Below, one piece after another: positions 7,350 to 16,560 of a stretch of DNA of 40,379 nucleotides (its first letter is position 1; each line of letters starts with the position of its first letter). The translations under genes were made by a program, and so were the position numbers. The notes beneath the pieces were generated by a model. It saw only the letters and a program-made list of their open reading frames with translations, was not told where the DNA came from and did no database searches. The stretch is from an uncultured Bacteroidales bacterium (GTDB taxonomy: Bacteria > Bacteroidota > Bacteroidia > Bacteroidales > UBA932), in the NCBI GenBank assembly GCA_900320795.1, contig ONTQ01000018.1:1-40379 (forward strand). Reading direction: 5' to 3'.

Positions 7350-10022
7350 ATGGCAAAGTTTTGGACCGACATACTGGTGCCCGTGGCCCTCGCCGGAGCG
7401 GTGGCCGCACAGACGCTGGGGGTAGAGCTTACCCGTGCCTCGCGCCTGAGAGCCTCGTTCCCATCGGCCCAGATTGATACCACAAAGGTGCACCCGGACA
7501 GCCTCAAGATACACCCGGACAGCCTGAAAGCCAAGGCGGACACGCTGATAGCCAAGGCGGACACACTGGACGAAGACTTCGACTTTTTTGGCGAAGCGGC
7601 TGACACCACGCCCAAAATCACAGCCCGGGACACCATGAAGATTCCCGACAGCCTGAAAGTCACGGACCCGTTCCTGTACCAGTGGTATGTAGCCACCAAA
7701 GACAGTTACACCCACAGGGTGGTCATCGACTCTCTCAAACAGGCGGGCGACAGCCTCATCTGGCCGCAGGTGGATTCCCTCTTCCTGGCCGATTCCACCT
7801 ACCAGGCCCAGCTGGCCTGGGAAGCCAAATGGAATACCATGTCCAAGGCGGAGAAAAAGCGCTGGACCTACGAACATGTGGAGCTCCCGCGCATCATGCA
7901 CCGTCAGGATTCCATCCTCAAGGTCAAAGACAGCCTCAAGCGCATCAAGGACAGTATCATCGAGAATACTCCGCGTATCCTGGAAACGGGCTTCCTCCCG
8001 GATTCCCTCCTGTACAAGCGTCTCGTGACATGGCGCCACAACCGTCTGTACAACAGCATAGAAACCTTCGAATGGGACACTACGGCCAACTATCACTTCT
8101 ATGACTATCCTTTCATGCGGAAGGACGTAGGGGCCACTTGGCTGGGAATGCCCGGCAGCGCTGTTCAGCAGTACAATTTCTTCCGCCGCCAGGACGAAGA
8201 GTCGGTCAGTTATTACCGCGCCATGGAAGGCTGGACCTACACGCCGGAAAACCTCACCCAATGGAATACCAAAACCCCGTACACAGAGCTGGAATACTAC
8301 GGAAACCTGTTGAGCAACAGCACCCTGAGTTCGGATAATTTCCGGGTCTTCACCACACAGAACATCTTTCCCAGCCTCAATATCGCCCTGGAGATGAAGC
8401 GCTATGGCGGCGCCGGTACCCTCAAGAACGAAGAGACCAAGAACCGCACCTATGTCGTGGCCGGCAACTATCTGGGGCGCAAATACCTGGCCCACGGAGG
8501 ATTCATCTACAACATCATTTCCCGTCAGGAGAGCGGCGGTATGCAGGATACCCAGTTGATCCGGGATACCACGGTGGATGTGCGGGAAATCGACATCAAC
8601 CTGGCCGCCGCCACCAACAGCTACCGGAAGATGACCTTCTTCTACGACCAGAGCTACCGAATCCCCTTCGAGTTTATCGAGAAACTCCGTCACCGGAAAG
8701 ATTCTACCTGGCAGCCGAGCGACAGCCTGAACAGGGACATGACGACGGGCTTCATCGGCACCTCCTCGGAATTCACGACCTACAGCAAGAAATACGCGGA
8801 CAAGACCTCACCGGAACTATCGGATTTCTACAACGGGATTTTCAACATCCATCCCGAAAAAAGTGCGGATTCGCTCCGTACCATGCGTCTGGACAACCGC
8901 GTTTTCGTTCGCCTGCAGCCCTGGAAGGAAGACGCCATCGTCTCCAAGGTGGAAGGCGGTATCGGAGACCGGCTGCAGACCTTCTATCTGCAATCCCCCA
9001 ACGAGGCCCTTTACAAGAATTCCAACCACAAGTGGAACAGCCTGTATGTCTATGCCGGAGCGGAAGGGCGCCTGAGTAAATACCTGTCCTGGGATGCCAC
9101 CGGCTTGTATAATTTTGCCGGACAGGAAGTCAATGACTTCTATATCAAGGCCAATGCGACGCTGAACCTGTTCCCGTTCCGCCGGCAGCCGCATAGTCCT
9201 GTCAGCCTGAAGGCGGCGTTCGAGACCAACCTCAAGACGCCGGACTTCTACCAGCAGCATTTCTACTCCAACCACTTCCGCTGGGAAAACGACTTTGGCA
9301 AGACGTCCACTACCAGAATCCACGCGACACTGGATATCCCCAAGTGGGAACTGAAGGCACAGGTAGGGTATGCCCTGGTGGCCGGCCATGTCTATTACGA
9401 TACCCTGGGCATCGTCCGTCAGCACGCCCCTGCCCTGAGCATCCTCTCCGCCGGGCTCACCAAGAACTTTACGCTGGGACCCGTCCACCTTGACAACTCG
9501 GCCCTGTTCCAGTTATCTTCGGACAAAGAAGTGCTGCCGCTCCCGTCCCTGGCGCTCAACCTGCGCTGGTACCTCCAGTTCAATATCGTAGATCCCAAAG
9601 TCCTTCAGCTCCAGTTGGGCGTAAATGCCCGGTACACTACGCTGTGGTATGCTCCTTCCTATAACCCGGTTGCCGGTGTCTTTACCCTGCAGAAAAAAGA
9701 GACTTACGGAAACTGTCCCGTCTTCGATGTCTTCATCAACGCCCAGTGGAAAAAGTGCTGTGTTTTCCTGAAACTGGAAAATGCCGGCAACGGCTGGCCC
9801 ATGGAACGGCACGACTACTTCACCGCCCATCAGTACATCCAGACAGCCCGGATTATCAAATTCGGCATTTCGTGGCCGTTCTATCCCCGTCTGGGCGTCC
9901 AGAAGACCATGTCCGACCGGGCCGGATCCGGCTTCGGCGGTAGCGGAGATAGCGGCGGAGGCAGCGGCGGAAACGCCGGCAGGAACGGTCGTTCCACCTC
10001 TTCCAGAAGCGCCGGCCGATGA
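7350..10022 (+). CDS. Putative porin (Bacteroidota 'putative porin' family)
   Basis: An 890-residue outer-membrane protein. After a weak N-terminal hydrophobic export segment (residues 1-24) comes a periplasmic, Asp/Ser/Leu-rich stretch with small tandem repeats (HPDSLK twice, AKADTL twice) and many DSL units. From about residue 225 the chain becomes an aromatic-rich beta-barrel of the Bacteroidota putative-porin type (YDYPFMRKDVGATWLG, GMPGSAVQQYNFF, later DVFINAQWKKCCVFLKLEN and GISWPFYPRLGVQKTM). The barrel should end at about residue 855; it is followed by an unusual Gly/Ser/Arg tail of about 30 residues. The start was set at 7350 because a promoter box lies just before it. The lytic transglycosylase overlaps its stop codon by 4 bases. 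The transported substrate is unknown. Confidence 0.88.
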   Translation: MAKFWTDILVPVALAGAVAAQTLGVELTRASRLRASFPSAQIDTTKVHPDSLKIHPDSLKAKADTLIAKADTLDEDFDFFGEAADTTPKITARDTMKIPDSLKVTDPFLYQWYVATKDSYTHRVVIDSLKQAGDSLIWPQVDSLFLADSTYQAQLAWEAKWNTMSKAEKKRWTYEHVELPRIMHRQDSILKVKDSLKRIKDSIIENTPRILETGFLPDSLLYKRLVTWRHNRLYNSIETFEWDTTANYHFYDYPFMRKDVGATWLGMPGSAVQQYNFFRRQDEESVSYYRAMEGWTYTPENLTQWNTKTPYTELEYYGNLLSNSTLSSDNFRVFTTQNIFPSLNIALEMKRYGGAGTLKNEETKNRTYVVAGNYLGRKYLAHGGFIYNIISRQESGGMQDTQLIRDTTVDVREIDINLAAATNSYRKMTFFYDQSYRIPFEFIEKLRHRKDSTWQPSDSLNRDMTTGFIGTSSEFTTYSKKYADKTSPELSDFYNGIFNIHPEKSADSLRTMRLDNRVFVRLQPWKEDAIVSKVEGGIGDRLQTFYLQSPNEALYKNSNHKWNSLYVYAGAEGRLSKYLSWDATGLYNFAGQEVNDFYIKANATLNLFPFRRQPHSPVSLKAAFETNLKTPDFYQQHFYSNHFRWENDFGKTSTTRIHATLDIPKWELKAQVGYALVAGHVYYDTLGIVRQHAPALSILSAGLTKNFTLGPVHLDNSALFQLSSDKEVLPLPSLALNLRWYLQFNIVDPKVLQLQLGVNARYTTLWYAPSYNPVAGVFTLQKKETYGNCPVFDVFINAQWKKCCVFLKLENAGNGWPMERHDYFTAHQYIQTARIIKFGISWPFYPRLGVQKTMSDRAGSGFGGSGDSGGGSGGNAGRNGRSTSSRSAGR

Positions 10023-10612
10023 AACACCCTGTTCTCATTTACGCTCTGGGGGTGTCGGCGGTCTTGCTGCTGACACCGGTCCGGAGCCCGCTGCATCCTG
10101 TTCCGGAGAACAATTTTCTGGAAGAGTTCCCCATTTCTCCCATCCCGGAAGAGCTCTCCACCTACGAGCATATCATACGGTGTGCGGCACGGGACTACGG
10201 CTGGGACTGGCGCCTGATTGCGGCCATCATCTATCATGAATCCCGGTTCCACAACGAAGCCCTGTCTTCCAAAGGAGCCACAGGACTCATGCAAATCCGA
10301 AGCTCCCGCTATCCGCAGGACACGCTCTTGATTCCTTCCGTGAACATCGCCATCGGCACGGAGTACCTTTACAGACTGGAAAAGATGTTCCCGGCTGCCA
10401 GCGATGAAGACAGCCTCAAATTTGCCCTGGCGGCATACAACCTGGGTGACGGCAATATCCGGAAACTCATTACCCAGGCCGATTCAGCGGGCCTGGATTC
10501 CCGATATTGGGAACTGGTGGCACACATGTTACCGGAAGGACACCGGACGCCGGCCTATGTGGACAAGGTATTGCGGACTTACGAAGACTACTGCTCCAGG
10601 CTTCCCCGCTAA
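10019..10612 (+). CDS. Lytic transglycosylase (SLT/MltF-like)
   Basis: A 197-residue exported muramidase-like enzyme that cleaves peptidoglycan glycan strands non-hydrolytically. The N-terminal hydrophobic segment (about 6-19) is a signal or anchor. The SLT domain starts at about residue 50, with catalytic E74 in YHESRFHNEA, then SSKGATGLMQI (83-93) and AAYNLGDGN (about 141-149). Its ATG overlaps the porin stop codon (ATGA), which indicates translational coupling. Its own stop codon shares CTAA with the stop of the convergent transporter gene. Confidence 0.9.
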   Translation: MKHPVLIYALGVSAVLLLTPVRSPLHPVPENNFLEEFPISPIPEELSTYEHIIRCAARDYGWDWRLIAAIIYHESRFHNEALSSKGATGLMQIRSSRYPQDTLLIPSVNIAIGTEYLYRLEKMFPAASDEDSLKFALAAYNLGDGNIRKLITQADSAGLDSRYWELVAHMLPEGHRTPAYVDKVLRTYEDYCSRLPR

Positions 10613-11562
10613 GCTTCCTTTTCGCGGGATTTCTCGTAGAGTTCCCATGAATTGAACAGATTCTGCCAAATGGCATACAGACCGCCGGCGACCGAAGTGA
10701 CCGGCGTCATGTAATTGTACCCCAACCAGATGAGGAACCCCGTGTTCTTCTGCCCCAGGGCCTGCCCCGCCGTCAGGCTCTCCACCTTTTTCCTTCCCAG
10801 ATGGCGCCCGGAGAAAAACTGCACGAAGCAGCACACCAGCGAAACCAGCACGATACCCGCCACGGCGGCCCAGCCGAGCCCGCTCAGCAGGAGGGCACGC
10901 GTAGCCAGTACCATCGCCAGCGTCAGCCCCACCCCCCATACATAAAAGGAATTGGAGGCCCAGCGCATCAGTCTCCGCTGCAACCTGTGGGTGGTGTAAC
11001 GGATGACCCAGGCTACCAGTCCGGGCAGGATGAGCACCGGGAACACCTTGAGGGCGATATGCCCCACATAGGTCCAGAAGTCCATGGTGGCCGAAGGGTT
11101 CACCAGAGGAATCACCAGCGGAATCAGGAAAGTGGCCGCCACGTTGATGAGCACCACATAGCTGACCGTTCCGGCCAGGTCGCCGCCCAGCCGGTCGGTG
11201 ATAACGCCGGCGGCCGACGCCGTGGGACAGACCATACACAGCATTGCACATTCCAGCAGCATTCGGAGCGTCCCGCCGGTATAGGCGACCAGAAGGGCCA
11301 GCAGCAGGAATGAAAGAATCTGGATGGCCAGCGCATAGAGATGCCATCGGCTCAGTTTCAGGTCGTGCGGGGAAACTTTGACAAACTGGAAAAACAGCAG
11401 AAAGGCAATGACCAGCCGTTGCCCTTCCGACACCAGCGGATGCAGCCAGAAACCCATGTGATGTAGTCCCGGTATAAAATGATAGACAAGATAAAGGCTG
11501 ATTCCCAACACAATGGCACAGGGAAGCATCCACTCTTTCAAGAAATGAAGGGCCTTATTCAT
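10609..11562 (-). CDS. Bile acid:sodium symporter (BASS) family transporter
   Basis: A 317-residue integral membrane protein with about nine to ten hydrophobic segments. The diagnostic BASS regions are visible: CMVCPTASAAGVITDRLGG in the middle, and late GQALGQKNTGFLIWLGYNY, followed by TPVTSVAGGLYAIWQNLFNSW. The family moves organic anions with sodium; the substrate here is unknown and need not be a bile acid. It overlaps the upstream YczE-like gene by 8 bases on the same strand, so the two form an operon. Its stop codon is interleaved with that of the convergent transglycosylase. Confidence 0.85.
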   Translation of the reverse strand: MNKALHFLKEWMLPCAIVLGISLYLVYHFIPGLHHMGFWLHPLVSEGQRLVIAFLLFFQFVKVSPHDLKLSRWHLYALAIQILSFLLLALLVAYTGGTLRMLLECAMLCMVCPTASAAGVITDRLGGDLAGTVSYVVLINVAATFLIPLVIPLVNPSATMDFWTYVGHIALKVFPVLILPGLVAWVIRYTTHRLQRRLMRWASNSFYVWGVGLTLAMVLATRALLLSGLGWAAVAGIVLVSLVCCFVQFFSGRHLGRKKVESLTAGQALGQKNTGFLIWLGYNYMTPVTSVAGGLYAIWQNLFNSWELYEKSREKEA

Positions 11563-12235
11563 GCTTGGGGACCAGCGGGCCGAAAAGTCTGTCCATCCAA
11601 GGGTCGGTGACTTTCATGCACAGCCCGGTGAGCAAGGCCTGGATGAGCGTTCCTTCCCGGATGACATTGGTGAAACCGTTCCCGGTAAGAAGGCCGAAGG
11701 CAAACCAGGCGAAAGCGGCGGTAATTGCCACCAGCACAACGTCGAAGATTACTTTCATCGTGCTGAAAGGCTTCCGGGTGACGGTGCTCAGGACGGCCGT
11801 GGTCATGTCACCGGCCAAAATCCATCCCCGGCCCAGCACCTCTATCTTGATGCCGACGGCCGCAATGACAACGGCCGCAAGGCTCAGAAGAATCTGTATT
11901 CCGTAATCCGTAGCCGGAGCGCCGATGGCATCCAGCATCCAGATGAAAGCGTCGCACAGGTATCCGAACACGAAGGCCGCGGGAATCTGCATCAAATAAC
12001 TGAGTTTGAAATCTTTTCTCAGGAGGGCCACCTGCAGGAGGATAAAAAGCAGGTGCATGATCCAGGTAAAGGTTCCGACCGAGATTCCCGTCCAGCGAAG
12101 ATTGAGGATGGTGGGCGGGCAGGAAGGCGGGGAAATGCCCAGATTGGATTTGATGGAAACGGCTACCCCGAAGGCAATGATGACAAGCCCCAGGGTGGAG
12201 ATTCCATATCGGACCAGAATATCCTTGATTTTCAT
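11555..12235 (-). CDS. YczE/YitT-like integral membrane protein
   Basis: A 226-residue membrane protein with five or six hydrophobic segments and the family's opening GLVIIAFGVAVSIKSNLGISP, then TWIMHLLFILLQ and GDMTTAVLSTVT. YczE-type proteins are conserved but functionally uncharacterised. It is the first gene of a two-gene operon with the BASS transporter (8-base overlap). A near-match promoter box (GATATTTG) lies about 20 bases upstream of the ATG at 12235. Confidence 0.75.
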   Translation of the reverse strand: MKIKDILVRYGISTLGLVIIAFGVAVSIKSNLGISPPSCPPTILNLRWTGISVGTFTWIMHLLFILLQVALLRKDFKLSYLMQIPAAFVFGYLCDAFIWMLDAIGAPATDYGIQILLSLAAVVIAAVGIKIEVLGRGWILAGDMTTAVLSTVTRKPFSTMKVIFDVVLVAITAAFAWFAFGLLTGNGFTNVIREGTLIQALLTGLCMKVTDPWMDRLFGPLVPKHE

Positions 12236-12274
12236 AAAAGTCGATTAAGGGATGCAAATATCCGCATTATTGTG

Positions 12275-12282
12275 TAATTTTG
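12275..12282 (+). promoter_or_regulatory. -7 box TAATTTTG of the M13 peptidase gene
   Basis: It matches TAnnTTTG and lies 37 bases before the ATG at 12320. The intergenic region is shared with the divergent YczE-like gene. Confidence 0.6.
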
Positions 12283-12319
12283 CAAACTGCATTGATAATA
12301 CGTTTAATTAAAAAACAAT

Positions 12320-14329
12320 ATGAAAAAGTCTGTTATCATCATGATGTCATTCCTCGCTTTTGCAGCCTGTGCACCCAAAAGCACGGTTCCTGCACTGGAT
12401 TTGACCAATCTGGACACCGAGACCAGCCCCAAGGTGGATTTCTATCAGTACTCCACCGGCGGCTGGCAGGCCAATAACCCCCTTCGTCCGGAGTTCTCCC
12501 GCTACGGCAGTTTCGACGCCATCGCCGAACGCACCCAGGAAAACCTCAACGCCCTCTTCGAGAGCATGACCACCCTGGAAGCCAAGAAAGGCACCGTGGA
12601 CCAGAAAATCTCCGACCTCTACAAAATGGCCCTGGATTCCACAACCCGCAATTCCCTGGGCGCCGAGCCCATCCAGCCCTACATCGCAGAAATCCAGGCC
12701 GTCGAGACCCGTGATGAACTGGCCACCCTCCTGGGCAAGATGAACCTCTACGGAGAAGGCGGCTTCCTGGGCGCCGGCGTCGAGGCCGACCTCGCCAACA
12801 GCGATGTCCAGGTCCTGTATCTGGGCCAGGGCGGCCTGGGCATGGGAGACCGCGACTATTACCTGAAGGAAGAGAACAAGGCCCTGTACGAAGGCTATCA
12901 GGCTTTCCTCGTGAAGGTCCTGAACCTGGCCGGTATCCAGGATGCGGAAGCCCTTGCCCTGAAAGACCTGGAGGTGGAAAACGCCATGGCCAGGATTTTC
13001 TGGTCCCGCGAGCAGAACCGCGACATGCAGGCCATCTACAACCCCATGTCCAGCCAGGAAATCTACCAGCGCTGGCCCGGCCTCCGCTTTGACAAACTCT
13101 GCGCAGCCGCCGGCATTCCCGACCAGGAGAAGATTATCGTCCAGCAGCCTTCCTACTTCGACGGCCTTTCCAGCATGATGGAGAAATGTGACCTGGAAAC
13201 CCTGAAAGCATACCTTCTGTGCCAGTTTGTCTCCAATCAGGCCGGAGCCCTCTCCGACGATTTCTACACCGCCTCCTGGGAGTTCTTCTCCCACCAGATG
13301 GCCGGTGCACAGGAGCAGCAGCCCCGCTGGAAGCGCGCCATGCGCGTTCCCAACAGCCTGCTGGGAGAAGCCGTGGGTGAGATGTATGTGAGCCGTTATT
13401 TCCCCGAGAGTTCCAAGAAGAAGATGATTGCCCTCGTGGAGAACCTCCGCACCGCCCTGGGCCAGCATATTGACGCCCTGGAATGGATGAGCGACACCAC
13501 CAAGGTGCGCGCCCGCGAGAAACTGGCCGCCTTCACCGTGAAAATCGGCTATCCTGACAAGTGGAAGGACTACAGCACCCTGGAAATCGATCCGTCCAAG
13601 ACCTATTACGAGAACCTCCGCAACGCCAGCGCCTGGTACGTGAAGGACAACATGGACAAGTTGGGCAAGCCCACGGACAAGACCGAATGGGGCATGACGC
13701 CGCAGACGGTGAACGCCTACTACAACCCCACCACCAACGAGATTTGCTTCCCGGCCGCCATCCTGCAGAAACCTTTCTTCGACCCCGATGCTGACGACCC
13801 CGTGAACTACGGCGGCATCGGCGTAGTAATCGGCCACGAAATGTCCCATGGCTTTGACGACCAGGGTTCCATGTTCGACGCCAGCGGCAATATGGTGAAC
13901 TGGTGGACCGCCGCCGACAAGGCCAAATTCGATGAACTGGGCAACCGCCTGGCCGCACAGTTCGACGAAGTGGAAATCCTCCCCGGCGTACACGCCAACG
14001 GCCGCTACACCCTCGGCGAGAACATCGGTGACCACGGCGGTCTTTCCATCGCCTACAGCGCCATGGAGAATGCCCTCAAGGGCAAAAACGTGAAACCCAT
14101 CGACGGCTTCACTCCCGCCCAGCGCTTCTATCTGAGCTACGGCGCCATCTGGGCCCAGAACATCACCGATCAGGAGAAGGCCCGTCTTACCAACATGGAC
14201 CCGCACTCCCTGGCCGAAAACCGCGTCAACGTGTCTGTCCGTAACTTCCAGACCTTCTTCGACGCCTTCGACATCCACGAGGGCGACCCGATGTTCCGTC
14301 CGGAAGAGGAACGCGTCCATATTTGGTAG
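12320..14329 (+). CDS. pepO: M13 (neprilysin-like) zinc metallopeptidase, lipoprotein
   Basis: A 669-residue peptidase of full family length. The N-terminus MKKSVIIMMSFLAFAAC is a lipoprotein signal with lipidated C17, so the enzyme is anchored facing the periplasm or cell surface. The zinc site is complete: HEMSH at residues 506-510 supplies two histidines and the catalytic E507, and GENIGD supplies the third ligand, E567, with D571. The NAYYNP substrate-binding motif precedes it. Members cleave short peptides. The next gene, a permease, starts inside its last codons. Confidence 0.95.
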   Translation: MKKSVIIMMSFLAFAACAPKSTVPALDLTNLDTETSPKVDFYQYSTGGWQANNPLRPEFSRYGSFDAIAERTQENLNALFESMTTLEAKKGTVDQKISDLYKMALDSTTRNSLGAEPIQPYIAEIQAVETRDELATLLGKMNLYGEGGFLGAGVEADLANSDVQVLYLGQGGLGMGDRDYYLKEENKALYEGYQAFLVKVLNLAGIQDAEALALKDLEVENAMARIFWSREQNRDMQAIYNPMSSQEIYQRWPGLRFDKLCAAAGIPDQEKIIVQQPSYFDGLSSMMEKCDLETLKAYLLCQFVSNQAGALSDDFYTASWEFFSHQMAGAQEQQPRWKRAMRVPNSLLGEAVGEMYVSRYFPESSKKKMIALVENLRTALGQHIDALEWMSDTTKVRAREKLAAFTVKIGYPDKWKDYSTLEIDPSKTYYENLRNASAWYVKDNMDKLGKPTDKTEWGMTPQTVNAYYNPTTNEICFPAAILQKPFFDPDADDPVNYGGIGVVIGHEMSHGFDDQGSMFDASGNMVNWWTAADKAKFDELGNRLAAQFDEVEILPGVHANGRYTLGENIGDHGGLSIAYSAMENALKGKNVKPIDGFTPAQRFYLSYGAIWAQNITDQEKARLTNMDPHSLAENRVNVSVRNFQTFFDAFDIHEGDPMFRPEEERVHIW

Positions 14330-15441
14330 CGGAGCGTTTCATATCACGGAAACTCAAATTCCAAGGAAACGTGGCGGCGATAGCGATCGCCGTCAGTTTC
14401 TTTGTCATCATCGTGGCAGTGGCCGTCACTTCCGGATTCCGGCATACCATCCGGCAGGGAGTGGCGGCCATGACCGGTGATATCCGGATTGCCCCGCTCG
14501 TGAGCGGGAGTTCGGAACCAGTCTCCATGCCCCGGCACATTCCCGGGGAAGAAAGCATTCTCGCCTTGCCGGGCGTCAGGGAAATCGTACCCGCCGTCGT
14601 CCGGGCCGGCATCGTGAAAAACGGGGACATCGTCCACGGGGTCATCGTCAGGGGAACGGAAAGGGCCGATTCCACCCTCTCCGTCAGTATTCCGCACCGG
14701 CTTGGAGAAATCACCGGCCTGGGCGTTGGAGACGACCTCACGGTTTATTTCATCGGAGAGAAAGTGCGGGTACGGAAATTCCACATCACCGAGGTCCACC
14801 GCGACCTCCTGGAATTGGACGACAACCTGCTGGTCTATGCCGGAATCGAGGACATGCAACGCCTCAACGGATGGTCCTCCGAGGAGGTCTCCTGCCTGGA
14901 CATCCTCACAGGTGAAGCCGATCCCGATCCCCTGACCTTCGCCGTCGGCACCCTGGCGGAAGACTACTATGTACGTTCTTCCAAACAGACCTACCCGCAG
15001 GTTTTCGAATGGCTCAACCTGCTGGATTTCAATGTTCTCATCATCCTTGTCCTTATGACGGTGGTGGCTGGATTCAACATGGTCAGCGGACTTCTGATCA
15101 TGCTGCTGAGGAACATTTCCACCATCGGCACGCTCAAAACCCTGGGGATGGACAACCGGGCCGTGGGAAGGCTGTTTGTCCGCATCGGCGCAGAGGCTGT
15201 CTTCAAAGGGATGCTCATCGGCAATGCGCTCGCCCTGCTGTTCTGCCTCGTTCAAGGGACGACACACCTCATTCCCCTGGATCCGGAGAATTACTTCGTC
15301 TCCTGGGTACCGGTACACGTCAATCTGCTGTGGATTCTTGCGGCCGATGCCGCCGCTTTCCTGGGCATTCTCGCCCTTCTGTGGCTTCCTTCCCTGATGG
15401 TAGCGGGCATCGACCCCGCCAAGACGGTAAAAGCCGACTAG
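14323..15441 (+). CDS. FtsX/LolE-like ABC transporter permease
   Basis: A 372-residue permease with one N-terminal membrane segment (about 17-40), a long extracytoplasmic domain (about 45-230), and three C-terminal segments (about 236-262, 288-310, 335-358), the LolC/LolE/MacB topology. The opening ERFISRKLKFQGN and closing GIDPAKTVKAD are typical. The best start is TTG at 14323, seven bases before the end of the peptidase stop codon; no in-frame ATG or GTG fits before the first membrane segment. No ATPase gene is adjacent, so it must pair with a subunit encoded elsewhere. Lipoprotein sorting is the likely role. Confidence 0.85.
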   Translation: MVAERFISRKLKFQGNVAAIAIAVSFFVIIVAVAVTSGFRHTIRQGVAAMTGDIRIAPLVSGSSEPVSMPRHIPGEESILALPGVREIVPAVVRAGIVKNGDIVHGVIVRGTERADSTLSVSIPHRLGEITGLGVGDDLTVYFIGEKVRVRKFHITEVHRDLLELDDNLLVYAGIEDMQRLNGWSSEEVSCLDILTGEADPDPLTFAVGTLAEDYYVRSSKQTYPQVFEWLNLLDFNVLIILVLMTVVAGFNMVSGLLIMLLRNISTIGTLKTLGMDNRAVGRLFVRIGAEAVFKGMLIGNALALLFCLVQGTTHLIPLDPENYFVSWVPVHVNLLWILAADAAAFLGILALLWLPSLMVAGIDPAKTVKAD

Positions 15442-16049
15442 ATCCGCGCTTCGCGGAAAACTTCCTGGATGGAAGGATAGGTATTTTTCAGAAACGGTGG
15501 CAGGGAAGACTTGGCCACCCAGGCCGCCTTGGTAATGTCTTCTTCCCGCTGGGGTGTCAGGTTGGTGGGATCCGTATAGAGCATATCGTACCACCAGGTA
15601 TGCTTGAGATGCCACATTCCCTGCCGGAAATAGACATGGTCCGTGATGCAGATGAGGCGGCGGAGCTCCAGCTGGTCCACCCCTGTCTCCTCCTGGACCT
15701 CCCGCATGGCGCATACTTCGATATCCTCCCCTTCTTCCTGATGTCCCTTGGGAAGGTCCCAGAGGCCGCTGCGGGAGATGAGCAGGAAATCCCCGCGCCG
15801 GTTGCTCACGAGCCCTCCGGCCGCATTCACTTCCTTGAACTCCGAACAGATACGCCGATAGGTGCGTTCGATGTCTTCCGTGGGGATATAGATGCGGGAA
15901 AGGGTGTCCTGCACTTCGAACATGCGTACCAGTTTGTGGATATCCAGGATTTCCCCGACATGGAACTCTACGGAGTTAGGGTCGGCCAGGGCTTCCTCGG
16001 AAGGGGAACAAATGATGATGCAGCGTTTCTCGAAGTATATTTTGTGCAT
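15438..16049 (-). CDS. NUDIX hydrolase
   Basis: A 203-residue protein with an N-terminal domain of about 65 residues and a NUDIX domain from about residue 72. The NUDIX box is complete: G in KGHQEEGE, then after seven residues REVQEETGV, giving the metal-binding RExxEE core. The substrate class (nucleoside diphosphate derivative) cannot be read from sequence. The ATG at 16049 is the only methionine near the start of the homologous region. A TATCTTTG box lies 24 bases upstream, back to back with the SRPBCC gene promoter. Its stop codon shares CTAG with the convergent permease. Confidence 0.92.
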   Translation of the reverse strand: MHKIYFEKRCIIICSPSEEALADPNSVEFHVGEILDIHKLVRMFEVQDTLSRIYIPTEDIERTYRRICSEFKEVNAAGGLVSNRRGDFLLISRSGLWDLPKGHQEEGEDIEVCAMREVQEETGVDQLELRRLICITDHVYFRQGMWHLKHTWWYDMLYTDPTNLTPQREEDITKAAWVAKSSLPPFLKNTYPSIQEVFREARI

Positions 16050-16058
16050 GGTTTTTGC

Positions 16059-16066
16059 TATATTTG
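16059..16066 (+). promoter_or_regulatory. -7 box TATATTTG of the SRPBCC-rsmF unit
   Basis: An exact TAnnTTTG box 22 bases before the ATG at 16089, only 7 bases from the opposing NUDIX box. Confidence 0.7.
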
Positions 16067-16073
16067 CAGCACG

Positions 16074-16081
16074 CAAAGATA
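16074..16081 (-). promoter_or_regulatory. -7 box TATCTTTG of the NUDIX gene
   Basis: An exact TAnnTTTG box on the minus strand, 24 bases before the ATG at 16049. The two divergent transcripts would start within a few bases of each other. Confidence 0.7.
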
Positions 16082-16088
16082 AGCAATT

Positions 16089-16535
16089 ATGACTGAAATC
16101 GAAAGTAAACACGGTATCGTATCCCGCCAACCTTACGAGATGTACATGTCCTTCGTGGACCTGCAGAACTTCCAGCGCATGCTTCCGGAAGACAAGCGGG
16201 ACATGGTTACGGCCGATTACGACACCCTCACCGCCACGGTGCAGGGATTCCATATCGGCGTGAAAGTACACCAACGGGTTCCCTATTCCCGGATTGAGCT
16301 GGTTGACTTTGACGCCCCCTTCGCCTTCCATGTGGTCCTGCACTTCGAACCCGCCCGGGAAGACCCGTACAAGACGGATTTCTGGATCAAAGTAGAAGCA
16401 GACCTGAACCTCATGATGAAGATGATGCTCTCCGGCAAGGTGAAAGAAGCCCTGGACAAGGTTGTGGACGCTCTGGCAGATGCTTCCAACGGCAAAATGC
16501 CGGAAGGGTTCGATCCCGCAAAGTGGGCAAAATAG
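16089..16535 (+). CDS. SRPBCC (START/polyketide cyclase-like) protein
   Basis: A 148-residue soluble protein with the helix-grip pattern: an early PYEMYMSFVDLQNF helix, strands around ATVQGFHIGVKVHQRVPYSRIEL and FHVVLHFEPA, and a long C-terminal helix with MMKMMLSGKVKEALDKVVDAL. The family binds hydrophobic ligands; no specific function is visible. It has its own TAnnTTTG promoter and is followed by a dispersed repeat and the RsmF-like gene on the same strand. Confidence 0.75.
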   Translation: MTEIESKHGIVSRQPYEMYMSFVDLQNFQRMLPEDKRDMVTADYDTLTATVQGFHIGVKVHQRVPYSRIELVDFDAPFAFHVVLHFEPAREDPYKTDFWIKVEADLNLMMKMMLSGKVKEALDKVVDALADASNGKMPEGFDPAKWAK

Positions 16536-16560
16536 ATTCTTCGCTACGCTCAGAATGACA
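16535..16560. repeat. 26-base dispersed 'CHSERSEE/VILSVAKNL' repeat
   Basis: An imperfect hairpin element (ATTCTTCGC/GCTCAGAAT arms) whose translations give the recurrent spurious peptides CHSERSEES, VILSVAKNL and FFATLRMT seen in many genome annotations. It begins at the SRPBCC stop codon and contains the ATG (16555) of the next gene. Only one copy lies in this window. Confidence 0.65.
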
